A stretch of 64,000 bases of DNA from Anabaena sphaerica FACHB-251 (GTDB lineage: Bacteria; Cyanobacteriota; Cyanobacteriia; Cyanobacteriales; Nostocaceae): the NCBI RefSeq assembly GCF_014696825.1, contig NZ_JACJQU010000017.1:1-64000 (forward strand), in the 5' to 3' direction. This document shows positions 1 through 9,732 of the stretch, piece by piece. Within the stretch, counting starts at the first letter, position 1. Each line of letters begins with the position of its first letter. A model generated the notes under the pieces. That model searched no databases and was not told the DNA's origin. It worked only from the letters and a program-made list of their open reading frames with translations. A program made the translations under genes and the position numbers.

Positions 1-100
1 CAATTATTCGAGCAACTTACTTTTGACGAGGTGATATCTATCTCATCTTATAACTTTATTCTCGAAGCTCTTTTCTATGCAGCTTCATATTAACTTGGTA

Positions 101-238
101 TTAGGCTATAGGAATAATATGTTCAATTTCCAAACGTGCCATTACTAAACGTTGAGGACTCAAACAATAACCACAACGATTTTGAGCATCTTTTCTAACG
201 CGGCGTTCTATTTCGACAGGAATGTAAAATCGAGTCAT
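101..238 (-). pseudogene. truncated HNH endonuclease gene
   Basis: This 45-codon reading frame starts 5 bases after the upstream RHH-like gene and reads MTRFYIPVEIERRV, then a CGYC pair and an EHIIPIA segment. CxxC followed by an E-H-I-I-P block is the start of the HNH nuclease zinc/metal-binding fold. It stops at a TAA just where the family would continue into the second half (the conserved N/C..C..N..K portion), and the bases beyond do not restore it. I read it as a 3'-truncated HNH gene. It may have lost DNA cleavage, because the second half of the beta-beta-alpha-metal fold is missing. Confidence 0.6.
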
Positions 239-243
239 GACTG

Positions 244-606
244 TTAATTAATTGCTGGTATTAAACCACGTTCAACAGCCACTTTTAAGGCTTTCGCTTT
301 ACGTACTAAACCACGGCGGTAAACTTGCATTAGTTCCTCTAGTTGACTATTTTCTGTATCATTTAGCTGTTCTTCTCGCTGACGCGCTAAGAGGTCACTA
401 AAAACTTCTTGTTGTTGAGTTTCCATTTGCAAATCACACAAGGTTAAAACCTGCTCATCTGGTAATGATTCTACAGGTAATTCACTACTAGCGCGGTCTA
501 TCCATTCTAGTAATACATCTTCCATTCGACGGTGGGTGAAAGCGGCTATTTCTTTGGCTTTTTGTGCCAGTGTTTCTGGTAGTTGGAGAGTGACAGTCTC
601 AGACAT
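244..606 (-). CDS. ribbon-helix-helix-like small protein, partner of HNH gene
   Basis: A 120-residue acidic, helical protein. Residues 5-40 (VTLQLPETLAQKAKEIA...) look like a short beta strand followed by two helices, the pattern of ribbon-helix-helix DNA-binding antitoxins. The middle is Gln/Glu-rich and probably coiled. The C-terminus (VYRRGLVRKAKALKVAVERGL) is basic. It lies directly upstream of the truncated HNH gene with a 5-base gap, so the two were one operon. The arrangement resembles an antitoxin-toxin pair, but I know of no characterised system of this exact make-up. Function is inferred. Confidence 0.6.
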   Translation of the reverse strand: MSETVTLQLPETLAQKAKEIAAFTHRRMEDVLLEWIDRASSELPVESLPDEQVLTLCDLQMETQQQEVFSDLLARQREEQLNDTENSQLEELMQVYRRGLVRKAKALKVAVERGLIPAIN

Positions 607-690
607 TTTGATATAATGAAACTCTTACATTTTATTATAACCGCAAAATGTTAATATACAAGTAACCTAGTTAAGCCTCAGTTAAACATC

Positions 691-978
691 ATGACTAATA
701 TTAATATTACTCTACCTGAATCACTGCAAGGTTTTATTGAACAACAAATTGCTGAAGGTGGTTATAATTCAGCGAGTGAATATTTACAACATTTAATTAT
801 TCAAGAAGCAAGACGGAAAAGTAAAGGAAGTTTAGAGAGGTTGCTGATAAGTGAGGAAGAAATTGAATCTACTTTAGATGAATTAGCTGATGATTTTGCA
901 GCGTGTGTTGGTGCAAATGCACCTATTTTGTCTGATTACGCTGTTAGTCGTGAAAGTATTTTTGAAGATCATTTTTAA
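691..978 (+). CDS. ParD-like antitoxin, apparently orphan
   Basis: A 95-residue protein whose N-terminus (INITLPESLQGFIEQQIAEG then YNSASEYLQHLI) matches the ParD/CopG ribbon-helix-helix antitoxin pattern: strand, then two helices with the G-x-Y-x-S-x-S-E-Y turn. The last 40 residues (LDELADDFAACVG...ILSDYAVSRESIFEDHF) are not typical of ParD, which usually ends in a toxin-binding helix. No ParE toxin follows; the next 170 bases are non-coding. It is divergent from the RHH/HNH pair. Its likely role is DNA binding and autoregulation, possibly as a remnant of a type II system. Confidence 0.65.
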   Translation: MTNINITLPESLQGFIEQQIAEGGYNSASEYLQHLIIQEARRKSKGSLERLLISEEEIESTLDELADDFAACVGANAPILSDYAVSRESIFEDHF

Positions 979-1151
979 GCAAGAATGTTTTTTTGAGTGA
1001 TTGCATTAGCGGCAAGTTATCACAAGTATAAATAATATTACGTATTAATTTTAATTATAGAACCGATAGAAACTGCTCTAAAACTTGAAATCATGAGTCA
1101 GAATAATAACTGTTACAATCTAGGTTATTAAACGAGTAGTCTTATTTTTAA

Positions 1152-3896
1152 ATGAATTCTGTACCATATATCTCTCGCAAGCAAGCCCAGGACTTTCTAG
1201 CTAAATTTGGCAACGCTCTGTCATATCCAGATTCTAGCCCACTACTGTTTCAGATTTACGGGTTTGGGGGAGTTGGCAAAACTACCCTCACTCAAAAGCT
1301 TAAAGAAAAACTTAATTCAGAGGCTGACTTTGCAGAGGTATCATTTGGTCTGACAGCAGGTATTGAAACACCGATAAAGCTGATGGAAAAGCTGTATGAG
1401 TCATTACCACAATCCACCAGCTTGTTGCGAAAGGATGTTCTCGATATACGACCATTTGATTTTGTAACAAAACCTGACCCTTTTATATTGCTTTATAAGC
1501 AGTATCAGCAGACTATATACAAGCTAACAACTCAACCTGTTGAAGGAAAACAAGTTGAGCCAGAGCAGCAAAACACAGTCAAGGATTGGTTTGAACTGGG
1601 AACAATCACAACTTTGGCAGTAAGTACAAGTTTTGTAGCACCGGCAACCGCACCAAGTATAGCCCTTAAAGGCATTCCAAAAGCTATGGGAATGTTATCA
1701 AATGCCTCACAGTCACTCAAGCCGACAAAAGAGAAAATACAGAAACTACTGCAACAGCATCCAGCAACAAAAAATGATATAGAACTTCAAGAGTTAATGC
1801 TCGAACCTATACCCAAGTTAACTCAGGCATTTGCTCAAGGTTTGATTCAAAAAACTCAAAGGCAAAGACGTTCTATTGTCTTGCTTCTCGATACCTATGA
1901 AAAAGCTCCGGCAGATATTGACACTTGGTTATGGCAGTATTTGTTAGAGGATACTCCTTTGAAATCTTATCCTGTCCGAATTATGGTAGCAGGACGACGT
2001 TCTTTACTAGAAAAGGAAAGTTGGCGGAAGTTACAACAAGATCGAAATTTGATCTATGAACAGCGTTTAGATGAATTTGATAAAAAGCAGACTCAGGAAT
2101 ATCTCAAGCAAATTGGCATTACCAAACCTGGAGATATTCAAAAAATATATAAAGCAACGAAAGGCTTACCATATTATCTCAATTGGATTAGAAGAGAGAA
2201 AGAAGCAGGTAGAGAACCTGATTTTTCTCGTGGGAATCAAGCAATTGTTGAACTATTACTACAAGGGCTGAGTAAAAAGCAAAAAGAGATAGTGCAACTG
2301 GCGGCTTGTTGTCGTTGGTTTGATCGTCCATTAATTCAATACTTGATGCAAAGGCAAGGTATAGACTTTGAAACTGGTGCTAATGATAGTCTCAACTGTT
2401 TTGATTGGTTAAACCAATGTGATTTTGTTGAGTTTGTTCAAGGTCACTATCGGCTGGATGATGTAGCGCGAGATGTATTTCGTTTATCTCTTTATCAAGA
2501 AGATAGAAATCAATTTCGTGAAACTCATGAACTACTAGCAAAATATTTTGAGCTACTAGCAAATCAAGAAGTTTCTGCTGATAGTCCTCCACCAGAAAAA
2601 TATGAGAATGCTGACTGGCGTAAATACACGGCTGAATTTCTCTATCACGCTCTGTTTGTAAGAAGAGATGAAGGTCAGCGTCAATTTATTTCTCATTTGT
2701 TTGCTTCGCGCTATCTTAAGCAACTGGAAGTTGTCATAATTCCTTTTGCGGCAATTTTCGCAGAAGCATCTGTTGAAAGTTACCAGCTTTTGCCAGATCA
2801 AACTGAAAAATTTTTGAAAAAAATAAAATTGGGTTTTATATTTGGTTGGTTAATGTTGGCAGAAGACCCAGCTAAGTATGAAATTAAATATGAGAATGGA
2901 ACTGGATCATCTAAGGAAGAGATAGAATCAGCTATCAAACCATGTTTGGATCAGGTGGAGTTGTTAGAAGATGGATTGGGTAAATATGCAGGACTTTTAT
3001 ACAAAACCCTACGCGATCGCCCAAGTCAGCGAATAGATTTGCTGCAAAAAGCTAAAATACAAGCTGATATAATTTCCTCTGATAGTTATCCTGAATTCAG
3101 TAGCAGCCTGTTTTTTAATATCGGCAAAGGATTAGGAAACTTAGACCGTCACGAAGAGGCACTCATTAGTTTCGATAAAGCTTTGTCTATCAAAAATAAT
3201 GATCCCGATATTTGGAATAACCAAGGTGTGGCACTAGCGAATTTACAAAGATATGAAGAGGCACTTCAGAGTTTTGATAAAGCCTTAGCTATTAAAAATG
3301 ACGATCCTGATATTTGGTTAAAACATGGTGGTGCATTGACACTTTTGGATCGTTATGAAGAAGCACTCAATAGTTTCGATATAGCCTTGTCTATTAAAGA
3401 TGATGACCCTGATTTGTATTACTTCTACAGTGTGGTTCTGCAAGATTTACATCGCTATGAAGAGGCATTAATTAGTATTGATAAAGCTTTAAATATTGTA
3501 CCTAATCAACCCAGCTTTTTGAGTTCTAAAGGCTTAATTCTAAGTTTATTAGGTGACTATAATGAAGCACTAATAAATCTCAATGAAGCTTTAAATCTTG
3601 AACCAGGAGAACCAGTAAGATGGGCTAATAAAGCTATTGTATTGGCTCGCGCAAAACGCTATCAAGAAGCTATGGATAATTGCGAAAAATCCTTGGAAAT
3701 AAATCCTGAAGATGAAAGTGGTTATTATGCTAAATCTTGCTGTTATGCCTTGCAAGAAGATATTGATTTAGCCCTTGAAAACCTGCAAAAAGCAATTAAT
3801 ATCAAGTCTTCAGTATGCCGACATGAAGCCAAATATAATCCTGATTTTGATAGCATCCGCAATGATGAACGGTTTCAAAAACTGCTGCAAGGATAA
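1152..3896 (+). CDS. STAND-type NTPase with C-terminal TPR repeats
   Basis: A 914-residue protein. Residues 37-45 carry a P-loop (GFGGVGKTT) and residues 242-249 a Walker B strand (IVLLLDTY). Near residue 338 a KGLPYYL segment resembles the GxP motif of NB-ARC/STAND ATPases. About seven tetratricopeptide repeats run from roughly residue 690 to 905, each with a Y/H-EEAL-FDKAL core. A hydrophobic Ala/Thr-rich stretch lies near 152-172, possibly a membrane-associating insert. STAND proteins act as signal-triggered oligomerising switches, and several families sense phage proteins or regulate transcription. No separate effector domain is evident, so the role (defence or signalling) is open. It sits among toxin-antitoxin genes. 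Confidence 0.75.
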   Translation: MNSVPYISRKQAQDFLAKFGNALSYPDSSPLLFQIYGFGGVGKTTLTQKLKEKLNSEADFAEVSFGLTAGIETPIKLMEKLYESLPQSTSLLRKDVLDIRPFDFVTKPDPFILLYKQYQQTIYKLTTQPVEGKQVEPEQQNTVKDWFELGTITTLAVSTSFVAPATAPSIALKGIPKAMGMLSNASQSLKPTKEKIQKLLQQHPATKNDIELQELMLEPIPKLTQAFAQGLIQKTQRQRRSIVLLLDTYEKAPADIDTWLWQYLLEDTPLKSYPVRIMVAGRRSLLEKESWRKLQQDRNLIYEQRLDEFDKKQTQEYLKQIGITKPGDIQKIYKATKGLPYYLNWIRREKEAGREPDFSRGNQAIVELLLQGLSKKQKEIVQLAACCRWFDRPLIQYLMQRQGIDFETGANDSLNCFDWLNQCDFVEFVQGHYRLDDVARDVFRLSLYQEDRNQFRETHELLAKYFELLANQEVSADSPPPEKYENADWRKYTAEFLYHALFVRRDEGQRQFISHLFASRYLKQLEVVIIPFAAIFAEASVESYQLLPDQTEKFLKKIKLGFIFGWLMLAEDPAKYEIKYENGTGSSKEEIESAIKPCLDQVELLEDGLGKYAGLLYKTLRDRPSQRIDLLQKAKIQADIISSDSYPEFSSSLFFNIGKGLGNLDRHEEALISFDKALSIKNNDPDIWNNQGVALANLQRYEEALQSFDKALAIKNDDPDIWLKHGGALTLLDRYEEALNSFDIALSIKDDDPDLYYFYSVVLQDLHRYEEALISIDKALNIVPNQPSFLSSKGLILSLLGDYNEALINLNEALNLEPGEPVRWANKAIVLARAKRYQEAMDNCEKSLEINPEDESGYYAKSCCYALQEDIDLALENLQKAINIKSSVCRHEAKYNPDFDSIRNDERFQKLLQG

Positions 3897-3967
3897 ATTA
3901 CAAAGACCTTCCTATTCTCTTCCTTTGCGTCTTTGCGTGAGATAACAAACAAAAATCATTAAACAAA

Positions 3968-4363
3968 CTAATCAAAAGGATTTTTAACATCACACTGAGT
4001 TAGCCTTTTTGCTCTTTTAACAAACTTTTCATCAAATGTATAAAACTGAGAACAATTTTGACTATTAGCTAAATGAAAAGCATCAGCAAAATCTAAACCG
4101 TTTTCATGCCATTCAATTACTTGAGCAATTAAAATAGGATTATTTAGGTAAACATTAGGTAAACCAAACAAATTTCTCAAAGCCTTACATATATCATGAG
4201 GTTTAAACTTATATCTAAACCTTAACACCCATTCAGTTTCCAGGATGACTGTATCTGCAATAAAAACATCATAATTTTGCAATATTTCCCTACTTTTTTG
4301 AAACTGTAATTCATCATCTTGAGTTAAAAATCTCACAATTATATTGGTATCAATCGCAATCAT
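3968..4363 (-). CDS. vapC: VapC-like PIN-domain RNase toxin
   Basis: A 131-residue PIN-domain protein. The acidic quartet is visible: D5 in MIAIDTN, E42 in LETEW, D94 in DFADAFH and D111 in YTFDEKF. VapC toxins cleave tRNA or rRNA using Mg2+ held by these residues. I chose the start at MIAIDTN rather than the longer frame because PIN domains begin at this strand and a GAGGAAA Shine-Dalgarno sequence precedes it. It overlaps the end of the upstream antitoxin gene by 14 bases, the usual coupling of vapBC operons. All key acidic residues are intact, so the toxin is probably functional. Confidence 0.85.
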   Translation of the reverse strand: MIAIDTNIIVRFLTQDDELQFQKSREILQNYDVFIADTVILETEWVLRFRYKFKPHDICKALRNLFGLPNVYLNNPILIAQVIEWHENGLDFADAFHLANSQNCSQFYTFDEKFVKRAKRLTQCDVKNPFD

Positions 4364-4613
4364 TCCACATTTCCTCAACACCTTGACGAATAGCATCTTC
4401 CATATCTTCTAACGTTGCAGGTTCACCATCATATTTCAAACAACCTGCGACATCCTCCAACTTAGTTACTGCAAAAGGCTTTTTAGGTTGTAATAAAATC
4501 CCATTACCCATATCAATAATAATAAATTCTTGACCTGCATCCCAATGATGCGCTTCTCGTAAAGATTGGGGAATAACTACCTCTCCTTGAGGAGACAATT
4601 TTATAATTTCCAT
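4350..4613 (-). CDS. vapB: VapB-like AbrB-family antitoxin
   Basis: An 87-residue protein starting MEIIKLSPQGEVVIPQSLRE, the swapped-hairpin AbrB/SpoVT DNA-binding domain. It ends in an acidic helical tail (DMEDAIRQGVEEMW) that would wrap the PIN toxin encoded immediately downstream. The start at MEIIKL is preferred over a frame nine codons longer because the fold begins there. As in other VapB proteins it should repress its own promoter together with VapC. Confidence 0.85.
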   Translation of the reverse strand: MEIIKLSPQGEVVIPQSLREAHHWDAGQEFIIIDMGNGILLQPKKPFAVTKLEDVAGCLKYDGEPATLEDMEDAIRQGVEEMWNDCD

Positions 4614-4652
4614 GATGTCTAAACAATAAAACCATAACACTAATTATAACAT

Positions 4653-4692
4653 CCCTCTCTGCGTCCTCTGCTCCTCTGCGGTTCGTTATTCC
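4653..4692. repeat. CTCTGCG-type low-complexity repeat
   Basis: A run built from CTCTGCGTC / CTCTGCTC / CTCTGCGG units, followed by a TTCGTTATTCC tail. A shorter relative (CTTTGCGTCTTTGCGTGAGA) lies at about 3923-3943 and another near 60541-60566. Such degenerate Ser/Cys-like strings are common between cyanobacterial genes. No function is evident. Confidence 0.5.
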
Positions 4693-4756
4693 ATAAACAA
4701 AAAAAAGGACGAACCCCAAAAGATCCGCCCAAAATTGCCAAAGAACACGCAAAACT

Positions 4757-6175
<1,419 letters not shown>

Positions 6176-6220
6176 TTAATTTTTAAGGTGTACAAGGCAG
6201 TTATCAGGAGTCAGGAGTTC

Positions 6221-6303
6221 TTAATTTTGGATTTTGGATTTTGGATTTTGGATTGTGTTTGGTTGACTTCAATCTAAAATCTAAAATCTAAAATCTAAAA
6301 TTA
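6221..6303. repeat. heptanucleotide tandem repeats forming an inverted pair
   Basis: About four GGATTTT heptads are followed, after a 20-base spacer, by about four TAAAATC heptads. The two arrays are complementary with G-T wobbles, so transcript from either strand could fold into one long stem. It lies between the DUF5331-type gene and chlN, which are expected to be co-transcribed. Confidence 0.75.
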
Positions 6304-6329
6304 TCTTCCCCTATTCCCTGATAACTGAT

Positions 6330-7238
6330 TTAATTGTTGGGGAAGAGACGAGCCATTTCTGACTCATCAAAAACCTCAGATGGTAGTTCTTCACCTAAAA
6401 GGCTATTATTTTCTTCACCCTCTTGCAAAAGAGATGTGTCATCTCCCCAGACATCAGATATCACGTCACGAAATTCACTTTCATCTGGTTGATTTAAATC
6501 ATCAAATCCATTTTCATCAGATAAATTTAAATCTTCTAAAGCCAGATTTTCGTTATCTTCTATCAAGCTGATGGACTCAAAAGACATCCCACTCAACTCA
6601 TCCGCTGTTTCTAAATCAGAAGCTGGTTCAAACTCGTGTGCGATAGATTCTTCAGATAAAGAAATCGTATCAAACGCATTTTCACTTCCTAGTGAATCTT
6701 CTTCTTCCCATGCAGGTGGAAATTCATGTGCGATAGATTCTTCAGATAAAGAAATCGTATCAAACGCATTTTCACTTCCTAGCGAATCTTCTTCTTCCCA
6801 CTGTTGTTCAGTTACATCAATTGTGAACTCTTGAACAACGATTTCTTCCTCAACAACACTGAAATCAGCCCTTGCTGATGGTTGATATTCAGAAATGTCT
6901 TCTGTAACCTCCTGGGAGACACGGGAGTACATTGCTGGTTCTTGTGTAGGACTCAAACGATTACCAAGGGTAATATCTGGGTCAAAGTGCAACCCAAGAA
7001 CTTCAATAAGAGTATCAGCGTCGGGATTTAATTTGGCAAATGGAAACATCAACTGGGCTAGTTTGGGTTCCAGGGCATTTACTACTCCCAGGATGAGGAA
7101 AGAAGAGGGACGCTTCCCGCCATCGGGAGTATAAACCGATTCTATTGCCATTTGCAGGGTAATCCAATCCCGATTCACCTGAAAGAACTGCAACCACTTT
7201 TGTTTGATTGAATCCGTAAAACTATCAAAGAAGGCCAT
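6330..7238 (-). CDS. DUF5331-type protein encoded between chlL and chlN
   Basis: A 302-residue acidic protein. The first 90 residues are conserved-looking (MAFFDSFTDSIKQKWLQFFQVNRDWI ... SFLILGVVNALEP, split here), matching the DUF5331 family that I recall between chlL and chlN in cyanobacteria. The rest is low-complexity and rich in Glu, Ser and Asp, and contains a perfect 30-residue tandem duplication. The start at MAFF is chosen because GGGGGAC sits just upstream; a longer frame from 7277 would overlap the chlL stop. Function is unknown; position suggests a link to dark chlorophyll synthesis. Confidence 0.75.
   Translation of the reverse strand: MAFFDSFTDSIKQKWLQFFQVNRDWITLQMAIESVYTPDGGKRPSSFLILGVVNALEPKLAQLMFPFAKLNPDADTLIEVLGLHFDPDITLGNRLSPTQEPAMYSRVSQEVTEDISEYQPSARADFSVVEEEIVVQEFTIDVTEQQWEEEDSLGSENAFDTISLSEESIAHEFPPAWEEEDSLGSENAFDTISLSEESIAHEFEPASDLETADELSGMSFESISLIEDNENLALEDLNLSDENGFDDLNQPDESEFRDVISDVWGDDTSLLQEGEENNSLLGEELPSEVFDESEMARLFPNN
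6637..6800 (-). repeat. 90-bp tandem duplication inside the DUF5331-type gene
   Basis: Positions 6637-6710 and 6727-6800 are identical over 74 bases except one T/C difference. The period is 90 bases, so the duplication adds 30 residues in frame (each copy carries SLGSENAFDTISLSEES). The near identity implies a recent event. Confidence 0.9.
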
Positions 7239-7269
7239 AATGTCCCCCATCCTGAAGAGGTAAAATGTT

Positions 7270-8136
7270 TTATACAATCATCAAGTCTAATTCCTCTTCT
7301 GCATTAGTGGCCTGTGGTTTACTCGGATTTAAATAAAAATCTGACAACAACGAAAAAAGTTCACGATCAGGGGCATCGTTAGGAACGACACCTTCAGGAC
7401 GAGATAAGATTTGATCAGCAATGCTGAGGTAATAGTCGCAAACGTAGTCCAGGGAAGGATCTGACTCTGCCATTTCAAACAGAGTTTTGCCTTTCACACG
7501 GGAAACACGTATATCTTCGATTAAAGGTAATACTTCCAAAACAGGCATCGGTACGGCTTCTATATATTTCTCAATCAAGTCGCGTTTAGCCGTGCGATTA
7601 CCGATTAACCCAGCTAGACGCAATGGGTGAGTCCGTGCTTTCTCGCGGACGGAAGCCGCAATACGGTTGGCAGCAAATAGAGCATCAAAGCCGTTATCGG
7701 TGACAATCAGGCAGTAATCAGCATAGTTAAGAGGTGCTGCAAAACCACCACACACAACGTCACCCAGAACGTCAAATAAAATTACATCGTATTCATCAAA
7801 AGCGTTAAGTTCTTTTAAGAGTTTGACTGTTTCACCTACTACATAGCCACCACATCCTGCACCTGCTGGGGGTCCACCGGCTTCAACGCAGTCAACGCCA
7901 CCATAGCCTTTGTAAATTACATCTTCAGGCCAAACATCTTCGTAGTGATAGTCCTTTTCTTGCAGGGTGTCGATAATGGTGGGAATCAGAAACCCGGTAA
8001 GTGTAAAGGTACTGTCGTGTTTGGGGTCACAGCCAATTTGCAGGACTTTTTTACCGCGTTTGGCTAATGCGACGGAGATATTACAGCTGGTGGTAGATTT
8101 GCCGATTCCGCCTTTTCCGTAAACTGCTAGTTTCAC
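7270..8136 (-). CDS. chlL: light-independent protochlorophyllide reductase ATP-binding subunit L
   Basis: A 288-residue ChlL, the homodimeric NifH-like ATPase that delivers electrons to ChlN-ChlB. The P-loop GKGGIGKST lies at residues 7-15. C95 (GAGCGG) and C129 (DVVCGG) are the two ligands per subunit for the bridging 4Fe-4S cluster. Length and ends are normal. The stop is 31 bases before the downstream DUF5331-type start. It is oxygen-sensitive chemistry used in the dark or in low light. Confidence 0.98.
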   Translation of the reverse strand: MKLAVYGKGGIGKSTTSCNISVALAKRGKKVLQIGCDPKHDSTFTLTGFLIPTIIDTLQEKDYHYEDVWPEDVIYKGYGGVDCVEAGGPPAGAGCGGYVVGETVKLLKELNAFDEYDVILFDVLGDVVCGGFAAPLNYADYCLIVTDNGFDALFAANRIAASVREKARTHPLRLAGLIGNRTAKRDLIEKYIEAVPMPVLEVLPLIEDIRVSRVKGKTLFEMAESDPSLDYVCDYYLSIADQILSRPEGVVPNDAPDRELFSLLSDFYLNPSKPQATNAEEELDLMIV

Positions 8137-8726
8137 TGTTGTTTGCCTCTTATAGTTTTTTTATCAAACTCGCGGCTCAAACATTGGCTTTTCAACTAGC
8201 CTGAGTCAGCGATGTGTGAGGTATGTGAGTGCCATTATTGTCCAAAGTTGCTGGAAAATAAAGGGGCTGTAAATCTGTAAAACGGTTATAAATGATTTAT
8301 TTGGCAGTAAAATATATATTTTAAGCAATTAGTATCCTAAAAACCTCTAAAAAAGATTAAAAATATAATTTAAGCTATTTTTAAGCTTTTTTGAATAAAA
8401 ATAGTTACAAAAGACAAAATCATAAAATTGGCTTTTAATAATGGTTTGCATAGAATTATCCTATGCTGAATAAAGCTTATTAGCCAGCAAATAGAGTGCT
8501 ATTAATTAGAACTAGAAGTGTTGTTAGTGCATACCAGGAGAATGGTGATCACACTTTAGAGAGGATATAAATTTAAGGTTTTTGGCACTTTAGCAAAGAT
8601 GAAGTGATTTGCTCTGCTCGGTGATGCCTGAGCGTCAGCTATCATAGTTGTAAATTATTATTAAATTATCAAATATCTGACTAAAGTTAATTAAATCCTG
8701 ACATAGATAACTTTCGTATATAATTA
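8137..8726. other. long non-coding region upstream of chlL
   Basis: A 590-base AT-rich stretch between the chlL start and the converging end of no gene; both neighbours are on the minus strand. I see no credible ORF. It should contain the chlL promoter and a 5' leader. No strong hairpin or known riboswitch motif was recognised. Confidence 0.5.
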
Positions 8727-8975
8727 TTAATTTTCTTCAAGAGCGTTAATTTCCTGTAATGATTGCCAACCAGCGTGCCACTGAGAATTATCTTGTAATA
8801 ATTTAGCATTCAGCCAAAAGCGCACATTAGGATCACAAGCAGCTACCATTTCAGCGTATACCCACTTACCCTGATTTTTGCGGTTAATTACTTGAAAATG
8901 TCGCCAACCATCAACTTTTTGTTGTGCTGTCCACTTGGAACCCAGTAAATAAGGAAACTTTTGTTTTTTAGGCAT
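8727..8975 (-). CDS. TIGR02450-family Trp-rich small protein
   Basis: An 82-residue protein with the pattern of the tryptophan-rich TIGR02450 family: LLGSKWTA, GWRHF, VNRK, and a W-V-Y-A-E-M-V block, then ACD and RFWLNAKLL. Six tryptophans are visible. The family is widespread in cyanobacteria and proteobacteria and lacks a defined function. It has no signal peptide and is probably cytosolic. Length is normal and the gene stands alone. Confidence 0.8.
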   Translation of the reverse strand: MPKKQKFPYLLGSKWTAQQKVDGWRHFQVINRKNQGKWVYAEMVAACDPNVRFWLNAKLLQDNSQWHAGWQSLQEINALEEN

Positions 8976-8977
8976 TT

Positions 8978-9010
8978 ATTGGTAATTGGTAATTGGTAAT
9001 TGGTAATTGG
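8978..9010. repeat. ATTGGTA heptad repeat
   Basis: About five consecutive copies of the heptamer ATTGGTA lie directly upstream of the Trp-rich gene start, in its promoter or leader. This is a short tandemly repeated repetitive sequence of the type frequent in Nostocales. Confidence 0.85.
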
Positions 9011-9259
9011 GTTATTTACCGATACAGAGAAATATTTAGAGGTTGTGAGAACATCTCTGTTTAGTGAAGTCGAATAAAATGAACCCGTCCCAGCATAGCA
9101 CTGGGTAGGGTTTTGATTTCAAAAAAAAGAATATATCAACTGATAGGTTTAAATCATGTCTTTGGACGTATGAATCCCTAATCAGCGATAACTATATTTA
9201 GGTACTAAAGTGAGCAATTGCCACATTTGGAAATGAATTTGTTGGTGAGGTTAACAATT

Positions 9260-9508
9260 ATGTCATCTCAAATTTTGGGATCTGATTCATTAATGGAATT
9301 TGAGAACTTGAACCTAATCACAGAATTAGAGAATTGAATTACGGAAGTAATTAGTGGAGGACAAGGCCCAGGTGTTTATTTTAGGTGTCCGCGAGATAGA
9401 TTTTTAATAAATTTAAATGGTTATGATTGGTATCGAGGAGCGCAAGGATGTGATGTATTTGGAGAAAACTCAGTACCCCCAGAAGTGAGACAAGCTGCTC
9501 AGAGATAG
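9260..9508 (+). pseudogene. double-glycine leader peptide gene interrupted by in-frame TGA
   Basis: One continuous frame of 82 codons is broken only by a TGA at 9335-9337. The first part reads MSSQILGSDSLMEFEN...ITELEN. After the stop it continues in the same frame as ITEVISGGQGPG, then a C-terminal part with two cysteines (YFRCPRD and AQGCDVF). A hydrophilic leader ending in ISGG is the cleavage site pattern of peptides exported by C39-peptidase ABC transporters (CTB/Nif11-like bacteriocin precursors). A GTGAGG Shine-Dalgarno precedes the ATG and a terminator hairpin follows, so this looks like a once-working gene. No modification or export gene lies nearby. Confidence 0.6.
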
Positions 9509-9620
9509 ATGTTGAATACTATGGTCATAAATCTTACCTTTCCTATGCTTACCTGTCGTCTCCCATAGCGATCATAGTCCTCGCACTCCTCCCTCCACCA
9601 CCCATCACCAATCACTGAGA

Positions 9621-9640
9621 AAAGCCCGATGGAGGGCTTT
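9621..9640 (+). terminator. Rho-independent-type hairpin after peptide gene
   Basis: The stem AAAGCCC / GGGCTTT with a 6-base loop is followed by ATTTAT. It sits about 110 bases after the end of the interrupted peptide gene and would end its transcript. Confidence 0.6.
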
Positions 9641-9732
9641 ATTTATATCCATTACGAAGCTACACTACCGACTCTGTAGGCGTTTTAGGCTATACCATTA
9701 ACTATTGACAGCCTTAACTAAAAATTGATGAC

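Noticed and set aside
8978-9010. Possible CRISPR or other spaced repeat array from heptads
   Set aside because: Units are 7 bases and contiguous with no spacers. They are short tandem repeats, not CRISPR; no cas gene is in the window.
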